Below are positions 47,336 to 56,049 of a DNA stretch of 64,000 bases, piece after piece. The translations under genes and the position numbers were made by a program. The notes under the pieces are model-generated. The model was given only the letters and a program-made list of their open reading frames with translations. It searched no databases and was not told the origin of the DNA. The DNA comes from an uncultured Collinsella sp. (GTDB lineage Bacteria > Actinomycetota > Coriobacteriia > Coriobacteriales > Coriobacteriaceae): the NCBI GenBank assembly GCA_959606065.1, contig CAUHHV010000003.1, positions 1 to 64,000 of the forward strand. Direction: 5' to 3'. Position 1 is the first letter of the stretch, and the number at the start of each line of letters is the position of its first letter.

Positions 47336-50017
47336 CTAGTCCTCGAGCAGGTCCTCGATAAAGCCGACACGGTAGTTCTTGAAGATGACCTCGCCGCCGT
47401 CTTGCGTGGCGTCCAGATCGACATCGCCCATGATGCCAAAATCGTGGTCGCCATCCTCGTCAGCAAAGATCTGGTGCACGTGCCATACGTGCGCGGTCTT
47501 CTCGTCGGACTCGTCGATGGAAAACATCGCGGCGCTGCGGGCATCTCCGTCGGTGAGGATTTCCTCGTGCTGCTCGTGGTAAGCGTCGAGTGCTTTTTGC
47601 CAGCGGATCTCGCTCATGCCCCAGTCGTCGTCGAGCTCGCCCAGGTCGCGAACGTGCTCGCGGGCGGCAAGGGTCACGCGGCGGAAGAGCGCGTTGCGCA
47701 CCAACAGCGTGCAGCCGCGGCGGTCCGCCACGACCTCGTCGATGCCCTGCGGCGGCGCAGCATCGAGGGCTGCCGGGTTGCCGGCGTTCTCCCACTCGTC
47801 CACCAGGCTCGAGTCCACCGAGCGCACCACAAAGCCGAGCCACGAGATAATGTCGCGCAGACGCTCGTCGCGCTTCTCGATGGGCACGGTGCGGTCGAGC
47901 GAACGGTAGGCCTCTGCCAGGTAACGCAGCAAAATGCCCTCGGAACGGGCGATGCCGAGCTTTTGAATGTAACCCTTAAAATCGCTCGCGCTTTCCAGCA
48001 TATCGCGCAGGACGCTTTTGGGAGAGAGCTGGTAGTCGTTTGCCCAGGGCACTTCCTGGCAGTACTTGTCGAAGGCGGCGTCGAGCAAGTCCTCGAGCGG
48101 TTTTTCGTAGGTGACATCCTGGATGCGCTCCAGGCGTTCCTCATATTCGACGCCGTCAGCCTTCATTTCGGCCATCGCGCGGTCGCGCGCTGCGCGCTCC
48201 TGAGCGCGCAGCACCTGCTTGGGATCCTCGAGCGTTGCCTCGACCATCGAGATCAGGTCCATGGTATAGGTCTCGCTCTCGGGATCGAGCAGCTCCAACG
48301 CGGCAAGCAAAAACGGCGAGAGCGGCTGGTCGAGCGCAAAGTCCTCGGGCAGGTCGACCGTCAGTGCGTAGTCGATGTCCGGCGCGGCGTCAGCCGGAGC
48401 GTCGGGTGCGGGCGGCACCTCGGTGCGCACGACGACGCCGGAATCGATGAGCGTGGCGAAGATCTCGTCGGCACGAACCTCGAGCTTAGCCTTTTCCTCG
48501 GGGGTCTGCAGGCTCGTCTCGATGAGGTCGTGTACGCGGGCTCGGGCATCGCCACCCTGCTCGACCACGCTAATCACCATGGAGTGCGTGATGCGCAGGC
48601 GCGGCTTGAGTGTCTCGGGCTGCGTCTCGATCAGGCGCTCGAACGTCTGCTTGTTCCAGGTGACAAAGCCCTCGGGGGCCTTCTTTTTTTTAATCTTGCG
48701 GAGCTTTTTGGGGTCGTCGCCCGCCTTGGCCATAAGCTTGGCATTCTCGATCTCGTGCTCGGGTGCCTCGGCGATGACCATGCCCTCGGTATCGAAGCCC
48801 GAGCGGCCGGCACGACCGGCAATCTGATGGAACTCGCGGGCGCGCAGACGACGCATCTTATAGCCATCGAACTTGGTGAGCGCGGTGAGCACCACGGTGT
48901 GGATGGGCACGTTGATACCGACGCCGAGCGTATCGGTGCCGCAGATGACGGGTAGCAGGCCCTGCTGCGCCAAGCGCTCGACCAGCAGGCGGTAGCGCGG
49001 CAACATGCCAGCATGGTGCACGCCGACGCCGCATCCGAGCAAGCGCTTGAGGATTTTGCCGAAGGCCGTCGAGAAGCTCGTGCCCTTGGCCGCCTCCTTG
49101 ATGGCCTCGCGCTGCTCCTTGTTGGCAATGCCAAAATTGGCGAGCGACTGTGCCGTCGCAAGTGCGGCATCCTGGCTAAAGTGCACGATATAGAGTGGGG
49201 CCTCGTCGCGGCGCATGGCGAGCTCGACCGTGCCCTCGAGGGAGGTCGTCACATAGTCGTAACTCAGCGGAACAGGACGCGGGGCGTCGACGACCAAGTC
49301 GCAAGCAGCGCCGGTGTGCTCCTCGAGTGAGGCGGCGATGGCAGTGACATCGCCGAGCGTGGCGCTCATGAGCATGAATTGCGTGTGAGGCAGGGTGAGC
49401 AGCGGCACCTGCCAGGCCCAACCGCGATCGGGGTCGGCAAAGTAGTGGAACTCGTCCATGGCGACGCAGCCAACATCGGCATCTTCGCCCTCGCGTAGTG
49501 CGTCGTTGGCGAGGATTTCTGCCGTACAGCAGATGACGGGCGCCTTGGTGTTGATATGCGTGTCGCCGGTGATCATACCGACGTTATCGCGGCCGAGCAC
49601 CTGCACAAGGTCGAAAAACTTCTCGCTGACCAGAGCCTTGATGGGGGCCGTGTAGTAGCAGCGCTTGCCCTGCGCCATGCCCATAAAGAGCATGCCCAGC
49701 GCGACGAGCGATTTACCCGATCCGGTCGGTGTGCCTAAAATGACGTGATCGCCGGCAGCCAGGTCCATGAGGGCCTCTTCTTGGTGATCCCACAGTTCAA
49801 TGCCGCGATCGCTCGTCCATTCAAAGAAGCGTTCGAAGGCTTGATCGGGCGTGAGCCACGGTTCGGGCTCGCTGCCGTCCTCGGGCTCCCACCAGGTGGG
49901 GGAGAGCGCGCCGAGCGAGCCAAACTCGGCTTCGGTTCCCGTGCCGCCCGAGAATGAGCTGGCGGCGCCGGCGCCGGAGACGGTGCTGGCGGCGGTATCT
50001 GTCGTGGTCTGTGCCAT
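47336..50017 (-). CDS. DEAD/DEAH-box helicase, Ski2-like, with DUF3516
   Basis: An 893-residue ATP-dependent helicase. Walker A is LGTPTGSGKSLVA, the DEAD-type box is CVAMDEFHYFADP, motif III is MSATLGD, and the second RecA domain has GTDTLGVGINVP and HQIAGRAGRSGFD. The C-terminal third is DUF3516, found with this helicase in Actinobacteria. An acidic, Ala/Ser-rich N-terminal leader of ~70 residues precedes the core. Relatives of Ski2/Mtr4 unwind structured RNA for decay, so a role in RNA turnover is likely, though DNA is possible. The ATG at 50015-50017 follows GAGAGAAAG. The longer frame upstream runs through the terminal-repeat element copy 3 and is not coding. Confidence 0.9.
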   Translation of the reverse strand: MAQTTTDTAASTVSGAGAASSFSGGTGTEAEFGSLGALSPTWWEPEDGSEPEPWLTPDQAFERFFEWTSDRGIELWDHQEEALMDLAAGDHVILGTPTGSGKSLVALGMLFMGMAQGKRCYYTAPIKALVSEKFFDLVQVLGRDNVGMITGDTHINTKAPVICCTAEILANDALREGEDADVGCVAMDEFHYFADPDRGWAWQVPLLTLPHTQFMLMSATLGDVTAIAASLEEHTGAACDLVVDAPRPVPLSYDYVTTSLEGTVELAMRRDEAPLYIVHFSQDAALATAQSLANFGIANKEQREAIKEAAKGTSFSTAFGKILKRLLGCGVGVHHAGMLPRYRLLVERLAQQGLLPVICGTDTLGVGINVPIHTVVLTALTKFDGYKMRRLRAREFHQIAGRAGRSGFDTEGMVIAEAPEHEIENAKLMAKAGDDPKKLRKIKKKKAPEGFVTWNKQTFERLIETQPETLKPRLRITHSMVISVVEQGGDARARVHDLIETSLQTPEEKAKLEVRADEIFATLIDSGVVVRTEVPPAPDAPADAAPDIDYALTVDLPEDFALDQPLSPFLLAALELLDPESETYTMDLISMVEATLEDPKQVLRAQERAARDRAMAEMKADGVEYEERLERIQDVTYEKPLEDLLDAAFDKYCQEVPWANDYQLSPKSVLRDMLESASDFKGYIQKLGIARSEGILLRYLAEAYRSLDRTVPIEKRDERLRDIISWLGFVVRSVDSSLVDEWENAGNPAALDAAPPQGIDEVVADRRGCTLLVRNALFRRVTLAAREHVRDLGELDDDWGMSEIRWQKALDAYHEQHEEILTDGDARSAAMFSIDESDEKTAHVWHVHQIFADEDGDHDFGIMGDVDLDATQDGGEVIFKNYRVGFIEDLLED

Positions 50018-50139
50018 GTGGTTGCTTTCTCTCGCGATTGTCCGCCAACTATTATGGCGTAGCGGCGCATCGATGCGTTTGCAGGCAAGAAAATGCAGGA
50101 AATGGGCGTTCTGCCCGGCCGTTTGGTGCAGTTGCCAGC

Positions 50140-50260
50140 TAAGTGAGTAGACTTTTTGCGATGTCGCGAGCACATGGATTTTGCACAAGGGTTCTATCTG
50201 CGGTTTTAGTTTTCGTTATGCGGGTTGTGCTTGGCTATTGCAAAAAAGTCTACTCACTTA
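50140..50260. repeat. ~120-bp element with CTAAGTGAGTAG terminal inverted repeats, copy 3
   Basis: Ends CTAAGTGAGTAGACTTTT and AAAAAAGTCTACTCACTTAG as in the other copies, but the interior has diverged, keeping only islands such as CTGCGGTTTT. It fills much of the 309-base gap between trmB and the helicase gene, which are on the same strand. The rest of the gap (50018-50139 and 50261-50326) has no recognisable gene or site. Confidence 0.7.
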
Positions 50261-50326
50261 GGTTTGAGGGTTGTTTGCTGGCGCCTATTCGCGCTTATTT
50301 GCTGACGCCGCGACCATCAGAAGCCC

Positions 50327-51166
50327 CTAGGACTCTTGCGGCAGGTGCTTCTTGCCCTTGCGGGCACGGTTTCTGAAGTTCTCGACGGCCTCTTCCATGC
50401 CGAGAGGCACGTAGGTGAGCTCATCGAGGTTTTCGGGCAGGTAGCAGGCAAGGCTTTGCTCCTGCGCGCGGCCCGCCGCGAGCTGCTCTTCGATGGGTTC
50501 CGCGCCGGGCGTAGCGCAAATGCCATAGACGGCGGCGCCCATCTCGCGCGTGCGGCATTCATATTCGGTCTCGGGATGCTCGGGATGGTCGCGGCGGACG
50601 TCGTCACTTACCCAAAGCGTATCGTAGCCGGCTGCGGCAAACTGTCCCAGGGCGTAATCGCGCAACGGTTTGCTGTCGGTTCGCAGCGTTACGGTGGCGC
50701 CGGCTGCAAAGAGCGGGCGATAGAGCATCAGATGGTCGACATGGACGAGGCGCTTTTTGGCGTACTTGGCCTTGGGCTGCGGCGTGGGAAAGTTGATGGT
50801 GATGGCATCGAGCTCGCCTGTGGCAAATAGCTGCGGCAGCGATGCGGCGCCTCGAGGCAGAACGAGTGCGTTGGTCAGTTCATGCTCGCAGATTTTCTGT
50901 GCGGCATAGGCGATGCAGATGGGCTCTTGGTCCATGCCGATAAAGAGCGTGTTTGGCTCGTGGGCCGCGCGCTCTACAAGGTACGTTCCCTTGCCGCAGC
51001 CAAGATCCAGGTGAAGGTGTTCGAATGGCTTGCTGCCAACTGGCGCACAGACTTCACGCCAATCTCCGGCATAGGCCTCGGGGTTCGTCTCAATCGCATC
51101 GGCGTAGCGCTCCAGGCGCTCCTCGAGCACAAAGTTCTTAGGCGTGCGAACGTGGACGGCTCCCAT
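50327..51166 (-). CDS. trmB: tRNA (guanine-N7)-methyltransferase-like protein
   Basis: A 279-residue SAM-dependent methyltransferase of the TrmB type, which makes m7G46 in tRNA. The SAM site is HLDLGCGKGTYLVE, followed by FIGMDQEP and the catalytic region ITINFPTPQPKAKYAKKRLVH, where standard TrmB has FPDPWPKxRHxKRR. That region is therefore altered but recognisable. The C-terminus is extended by ~50 residues (ENFRNRARKGKKHLPQES). The ATG at 51164-51166 follows AAGGAG. It lies next to another methyltransferase gene on the same strand. Confidence 0.82.
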   Translation of the reverse strand: MGAVHVRTPKNFVLEERLERYADAIETNPEAYAGDWREVCAPVGSKPFEHLHLDLGCGKGTYLVERAAHEPNTLFIGMDQEPICIAYAAQKICEHELTNALVLPRGAASLPQLFATGELDAITINFPTPQPKAKYAKKRLVHVDHLMLYRPLFAAGATVTLRTDSKPLRDYALGQFAAAGYDTLWVSDDVRRDHPEHPETEYECRTREMGAAVYGICATPGAEPIEEQLAAGRAQEQSLACYLPENLDELTYVPLGMEEAVENFRNRARKGKKHLPQES

Positions 51167-51284
51167 GAGGCTCCTTGGTCATAAATGTGAAACGCATGGC
51201 CGCGCGTTCCGTCAATGGGTTGAAAAAGGGTGGGCATAGTTTGCCCGAAAGATGCGATGCGGCTCGACGGCGAGTCGTCGGTGC

Positions 51285-52157
51285 CTACAGGCGCTTGAGG
51301 ATCACGTAGCGGTTGAGCTCGCCGCTGCGACCGTCGGCGTGGAAACGCTCAAGTTCGCGCACGGGGACCTCGCCGCTCTTGTAGAACGTACGGACGCCGC
51401 GCACCAGGTCGGTGATCTGCTGATCGTCAAAGTGATGGCAATAGCGGTAGGCGTGGCGGTCGTTTTGCCAGCCAATAAGGTGGTCGCCGGCTTCAAACTG
51501 CGCGGAATCATAACCCTCAAACGGCGGGGTGAGCTCGGCGCGGGCTTCGGCGCGAACGGCCTTGCGCGCCATGCGCTCGTCGTTCATAAACTCCCAAAAG
51601 CTGATGGCGATGATGCCGCCCGGGCGCGTCTGGCGCACCAAGGCGTCGAGCACGCGTACGCGGTACTCGCACGACGGCACGTGGTGCATAAAGCCAAAGC
51701 AGACCGAGATGTCGGCGAGCGGGGCATCGAAAAGCACGTCGGGCGTCTCGGCGGGGTTGAGCTTCATGAGGGCGTCGAGCACGTCGAGTTCCTGGAAGTG
51801 CAGGTTGGGAATGCGCAGGGCGTGGCCATGTGCATCGATAGCCAAATCTTGACACGAGTCGACACCATAGAACTCAAACGGGCAGCTGGCATCTGCCGAG
51901 GGGTTTGCGCCGTCGACGCCCTTGGCGGCAAGTGCGCCGCCGGCGGCAAAGTTCTCGAATCGCATATTGCCGCAGGCAAGATCGAAGACGCGGACGGGAT
52001 GCTCGATCGTGGCGACGTCGAGCTGTTCGAGCGCGATGTCCATGGTGCGCACCCAGCCGGGCCACGGGGCTTGGCGCGTATCGGAAAAGGAGGCGGAGTG
52101 CTCGCGATAGAACGTGTTATTGAGCTGGATGAGCGATGAGGCGAAATCGCGGTTCAC
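51285..52157 (-). CDS. SAM-dependent methyltransferase resembling Trm9
   Basis: A 290-residue class I methyltransferase. The N-terminal phrase FYREHSASFSDTRQAPWPGW strongly recalls the tRNA wobble-uridine methyltransferases Trm9/ABH8 (SxTRxxPWP). The SAM motif is VRVFDLACGNMRF; DISVCFGFMHHVP and RPGGIIAISFWEF are the later core strands. Trm9 completes the mcm5U made by Elp3, and an Elp3 gene lies 2 kb away (54142-56049), so a joint pathway is plausible. The GTG at 52155-52157 is chosen because GGAGGGAG precedes it; the Met 16 codons upstream precedes that site. Confidence 0.72.
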   Translation of the reverse strand: MNRDFASSLIQLNNTFYREHSASFSDTRQAPWPGWVRTMDIALEQLDVATIEHPVRVFDLACGNMRFENFAAGGALAAKGVDGANPSADASCPFEFYGVDSCQDLAIDAHGHALRIPNLHFQELDVLDALMKLNPAETPDVLFDAPLADISVCFGFMHHVPSCEYRVRVLDALVRQTRPGGIIAISFWEFMNDERMARKAVRAEARAELTPPFEGYDSAQFEAGDHLIGWQNDRHAYRYCHHFDDQQITDLVRGVRTFYKSGEVPVRELERFHADGRSGELNRYVILKRL

Positions 52158-52424
52158 GGCGCGGAACTCCCTCCGTTGGCGGTGCGGAATAAACAGTACG
52201 ACCATACTACCGTTAACGCAGCAACGGGGACAACCAAGCTATGGGTCATTGCTTTGTTTGGACACATTTCCGCAGCTCATATGCACCCGCAACCGCCGGT
52301 TGTCAAAAATCTCACTAGAATAGGTGGCATGCTTTTGGCGGTGGCGGATAGATTTTTAACTGTGCAAGGCGCCTTAAGAACAAAAGCGGTCCGGCGGTAC
52401 GGCTGGCATCACAAAGGAGGAACC

Positions 52425-53147
52425 ATGAATGTAGAAACTGCGCAGCGGCTCGCCGACCTTCGCCGCAGCAAAGGCTTTAGTCAAGAAGGACTGGCACGAA
52501 AGCTGGGACTGTCGCGCCAGGCGGTCAGTAAATGGGAGCGCGCGGAGAGCTCGCCCGATACCGAGAACCTGATCTCGCTCGCCAAACTCTATGGTGTGAG
52601 CCTGGACGAGCTGCTCAATCCGAGCGACGAGATCGAGGACGATATCGAGTTTGAGAACGAGGACCGCGCTCGTCAGCGCGAGGCCGAGGCGGCAGAGCGC
52701 GCACGCACCCATGAGGCGGCGGCACGAGCTACCGAGGCGGCAACACAGGCGAGTGACGCCGCCGCCAAGGCGGCGCAGGCGGCAAGCTGGAGTGCGCAGG
52801 CTGCCAATGCGGCGACGGCTCAGGTGACGGGTACCGGTGCGGCTGGTCCGACTCCGGTGAAGGGTCCGTTCCAGTCATTCCCGTATTGGGCCGTGTGCTG
52901 GCTGCTGTTCTTTTTACTGATGTTCCTGTTTGGTGCCGGCCCCTTTGCTGCGCTGATCTTCTTCACGATTCCCATCTATCACTGGGTGGCGCGTGCACTC
53001 GATGGCGATTGGGCGCGCGGGGATATTCAGGTTGGTCCGGCACCGGTGGCGGTCAGGGCCCAGGGGAAGGATACTTCTGCGGAACCTGATGCTGACGTGG
53101 CTACCGCGGCCACCGCTGAGCCATGTGCCAAAGAAGGTGACGAATGA
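52425..53147 (+). CDS. Xre-family regulator with membrane segments
   Basis: A 240-residue protein: an N-terminal Cro/C1 helix-turn-helix (RLADLRRSKGFSQEGLARKLGLSRQAVSKWERAESSPD), an Ala/Glu-rich helical linker and two hydrophobic helices (YWAVCWLLFFLLMFLFGAG and AALIFFTIPIYHWVARAL). It then has a disordered tail. Membrane-tethered Xre proteins often sense envelope stress through a partner. The next gene, a DUF4097 membrane protein, overlaps its stop by 4 bases, so they form a pair. The ATG at 52425 follows AAAGGAGG. Confidence 0.88.
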   Translation: MNVETAQRLADLRRSKGFSQEGLARKLGLSRQAVSKWERAESSPDTENLISLAKLYGVSLDELLNPSDEIEDDIEFENEDRARQREAEAAERARTHEAAARATEAATQASDAAAKAAQAASWSAQAANAATAQVTGTGAAGPTPVKGPFQSFPYWAVCWLLFFLLMFLFGAGPFAALIFFTIPIYHWVARALDGDWARGDIQVGPAPVAVRAQGKDTSAEPDADVATAATAEPCAKEGDE

Positions 53148-54043
53148 TGAAGCTTTCGCATGAATCCAAGCTGCGCCTGGGCGTCGGCATCGGAGCGTTT
53201 GTACTGATTATCGGGCTTGTTTTTGGCGTTTCGCGGACTTTGATTCATTTTGATGGCCCGTGGGATCTCGACGATGTTGTATCCGGCTTCTCTGGTATGG
53301 ACGATGCGGTTGACGAGGACGATCTTTTGGATGGCGGTAACTATTCCGCTCGGCCTCAGCAGCTTTCGAGCACGACTTTTGACGAAGACGCGTTCCAATC
53401 GCTCGACTTGGATGTGACGTCGGGGACGGTCGAGGTTAAACGTGTCTCTGGCGGACCGGTACGTGTCATCGAAAGCGGGCGCGTTGCAAAGGGGGCGTCT
53501 GCTTCCGATGCCGCCACTCAGAATCTGGTTAAGATCGAGGGCTCTACACTCAAGATTAGCCAGTTCGACTGCGATGACGAGCGCGCCCATGACCGTAAGG
53601 TCACCATTGAACTGCCGCGTGAGCTTGCCGATAACATGATGGGCATTACGGCAAACGTGGGGTTGGGAGACCTGACGGTCGCGGACATTGCGTGCCACGA
53701 CTTTGATTTGGCGTTGGACTCGGGAGACGTCGCGTTTGCGGGCACCGTGACCGACACTCTGAATGCCGAGGTCGGTTTGGGCGATGCGACGTTCGAGCTC
53801 TACCAGGCCCCCGCGAAGTCGATGGACGTGAGCGTGGACTCGGGCGATGTGGAGATGACGGTTCCGAATTCTACGGGCTTTAAGGCGAGCCTTACCGTGG
53901 GCAGCGGCGACTTCGAGAGCGATTTCCTTCCGCTTGGCTACGATGGCGAGACCATTTTGAATCTTGAATTCGATAACGGCGATAAGTCTGCCACGTATCG
54001 TTTTAAGGTCGGTTTGGGCGACATGTCGTTTGATTCAGAGTGA
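53144..54043 (+). CDS. DUF4097-family membrane-anchored beta-strand protein
   Basis: A 299-residue protein with one N-terminal membrane helix (LGVGIGAFVLIIGLVFGVS) and an outside domain of repeated short beta strands (LDLDVTSGTVEV, ITANVGLGDLTV, DLALDSGDVAF, VSVDSGDVEM), the DUF4097 pattern. It is coupled to the Xre membrane regulator by an ATGA overlap. Such pairs resemble the LiaI/LiaF-type and DUF1700/DUF4097 envelope-sensing modules. A strong terminator follows. Confidence 0.85.
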   Translation: MMKLSHESKLRLGVGIGAFVLIIGLVFGVSRTLIHFDGPWDLDDVVSGFSGMDDAVDEDDLLDGGNYSARPQQLSSTTFDEDAFQSLDLDVTSGTVEVKRVSGGPVRVIESGRVAKGASASDAATQNLVKIEGSTLKISQFDCDDERAHDRKVTIELPRELADNMMGITANVGLGDLTVADIACHDFDLALDSGDVAFAGTVTDTLNAEVGLGDATFELYQAPAKSMDVSVDSGDVEMTVPNSTGFKASLTVGSGDFESDFLPLGYDGETILNLEFDNGDKSATYRFKVGLGDMSFDSE

Positions 54044-54090
54044 CGGGTGGTTATTGAAGACTTATAAACCATAGACGCGCTGTTTGATGG

Positions 54091-54123
54091 AGGCGCCGGA
54101 GCCGTGACGGGCTTCGGCGCCTT
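54091..54123 (+). terminator. Terminator after the DUF4097 gene, overlapping the elp3 promoter region
   Basis: AGGCGCCGGAGCC (54091-54103) pairs with GGGCTTCGGCGCC (54109-54121), followed by TTTGCCTTT. The elp3 -10 (TACAAT, 54130-54135) begins just after. Confidence 0.85.
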
Positions 54124-54141
54124 TGCCTTTACAATGGGGGC

Positions 54142-56049
54142 ATGGAACAGATTATCTTGAACATACTTGAGGCTCTGCGTCGCGGCGAGACCGTGGACGA
54201 CAAAGCGCTCGTCAAATTGATACATGCCGAGGCGCGCCGCGAGGGTGCCGACAAACGCGATTTGGCCAAGCGCCGCCTGCTGCCGTTTTACCAGCGGGTT
54301 AAACGTGAGGAGCCGGCTCGGTGGGCTGCGTGGAATGTCGATTCCGATCTGGAACGTCAACTGCTGCAGGTGCTGCGTATGAAGCCGCGCCGCACGGCTT
54401 CGGGCGTGGCGACCATTACCGTCATCACCAAGCCCTGGCCGTGCTCGGGCGATTGCCTGTTTTGCCCCAACGACCTGCGCATGCCCAAGAGCTATCTGCA
54501 CGCCGAGCCGGCATGCGCCCGTGCGGAGCAAAATTGCTTTGACCCGTATCTGCAGGTGAGTGCCCGTTTGACGGCGCTTTCGCAGATGGGGCATGCGACC
54601 GACAAGATAGAGCTCATTGTGCTCGGTGGCACCTGGAGCGACTATCCGGAAGGCTATCAGACATGGTTTATGTCAGAGCTTTTCCGTGCGCTCAATGACG
54701 ATGCCGTCGCCGGCGTGGCTGCCAACCCCATGTTGGCGCGTCCGGGCATCAGCCGTGCCGAGGCAGGGCGTCTACTCGATGACGCTCCTGCCGATGCCTT
54801 GCCGCCGGTGGTAACAGAACGCCGTGAGCGCTATCGGGCTGCCGGTATTGCGACCGACGAGGCCGAGCTTGCGAGCGGTGTTGCCGACGAGCAGGGGCGT
54901 GTGGATGCTGCCGTGGGTGGCTATAACCGCGCGGTGCGTCGTCTGTACGGTCCCGGTACGCCGTGGGGCGAGGTCGCCGAGTGGCAGACGACCACGATGG
55001 AGGAGCTTGAACGTCAGCAGCGCATCAACGAGACGGCGAAGCATCGCGTGGTGGGGCTCGTTATCGAGACGCGCCCCGATGCCGTGACGCCACAGGCGCT
55101 CACGCTCATTCGTCGCCTGGGCTGCACCAAGATTCAGATGGGCATCCAAAGCCTTGACCAGCACCTGCTCGATATCAACGAGCGTCGCATTTCGGTGGCG
55201 CAGATCGAGCGGGCGTTTTCGCTTGCGCGCCTGTTTGGCTTTAAGATCCACGCGCATTTTATGCTTAACTTGCTGGGCGCCACGCCCGAGGGGGACAAGC
55301 GCGACTACGAGTGCTTTATGACCGAGGGGGCCTTTATGCCCGACGAGGTCAAGGTCTACCCGTGTGCGCTCATCGAGGGCTCGCGTCTGGTGGGCTGCTA
55401 TGAGCGCGGCGAGTGGCGTCCCTATACCGAGGAAGAGCTGCTCGATGTATTGGCCGACGACATCGTGGTGACGCCGACGTTCTGCCGCATCAGTCGCATG
55501 ATCCGCGACTTTAGCTCCGACGACATCATGGTGGGCAACAAGAAACCCAACCTGCGCCAGCTCGTTGAGAACCGCTTGGCGGCTCGTGGGGAAGGCGCGA
55601 CGGTGCGCGAGATTCGCTATCGTGAGATCAGTACCGCGGGTGCCGACTTGGACGAGCTATCTCTTGATGAGGAAGTGACGTACGAGACACCGGTGACTTA
55701 CGAGCGCTTTTTGCAGTGGGTGACGCAGCAGGGCAAGATCGCGGGCTTTTTGCGGTTGTCGCTGCCCGACCATTCGTTTGTTGCCGCGCATGCGGACGAG
55801 TTGCCGACGACGCCGGACGAGGCGATGATTCGCGAGGTGCACGTGTATGGCATGGCGGCACGCGTGGGTGACCAGGGCCAGGCGGCGCAGCATCACGGGT
55901 TGGGGCGTTTGCTCGTAGAGCGTGCGTGCGAGATTGCCCGGGATGCCGGCTATGCGCGCATCAACGTGATCAGCGCGATTGGTACGCGCGAGTACTATCG
56001 CCATTTGGGTTTTTACAATCATGGACTCTATCTGCAAAAGGAGCTCTAG
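54142..56049 (+). CDS. elp3: Elp3-like tRNA wobble-uridine carboxymethylating enzyme (radical SAM plus GNAT)
   Basis: A 635-residue protein that places a carboxymethyl group on U34 of tRNA using acetyl-CoA and SAM. The N-terminal helical part is followed by the radical SAM core, with the iron-sulfur Cys cluster in KPWPCSGDCLFCPND and GGTWSDYPEGYQ. The C-terminal GNAT domain (HVYGMAARVGD, HHGLGRLLVERACEIA, GYARINVISAIGTREYYRHLGF) is intact. Length is slightly above that of Dehalococcoides and archaeal Elp3. The ATG at 54142 lies only 6 bases after a TACAAT -10, so the transcript may have almost no leader. It overlaps no gene but is directly followed by the spermidine synthase-like gene (stop and next ATG adjacent). 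Confidence 0.94.
   Translation: MEQIILNILEALRRGETVDDKALVKLIHAEARREGADKRDLAKRRLLPFYQRVKREEPARWAAWNVDSDLERQLLQVLRMKPRRTASGVATITVITKPWPCSGDCLFCPNDLRMPKSYLHAEPACARAEQNCFDPYLQVSARLTALSQMGHATDKIELIVLGGTWSDYPEGYQTWFMSELFRALNDDAVAGVAANPMLARPGISRAEAGRLLDDAPADALPPVVTERRERYRAAGIATDEAELASGVADEQGRVDAAVGGYNRAVRRLYGPGTPWGEVAEWQTTTMEELERQQRINETAKHRVVGLVIETRPDAVTPQALTLIRRLGCTKIQMGIQSLDQHLLDINERRISVAQIERAFSLARLFGFKIHAHFMLNLLGATPEGDKRDYECFMTEGAFMPDEVKVYPCALIEGSRLVGCYERGEWRPYTEEELLDVLADDIVVTPTFCRISRMIRDFSSDDIMVGNKKPNLRQLVENRLAARGEGATVREIRYREISTAGADLDELSLDEEVTYETPVTYERFLQWVTQQGKIAGFLRLSLPDHSFVAAHADELPTTPDEAMIREVHVYGMAARVGDQGQAAQHHGLGRLLVERACEIARDAGYARINVISAIGTREYYRHLGFYNHGLYLQKEL

Noticed and set aside
47336..50260. 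Upstream extension of the helicase gene to 50188
   Set aside because: The added codons run through the terminal-repeat element and contain no helicase-family sequence; a good ribosome site precedes the ATG at 50015-50017.
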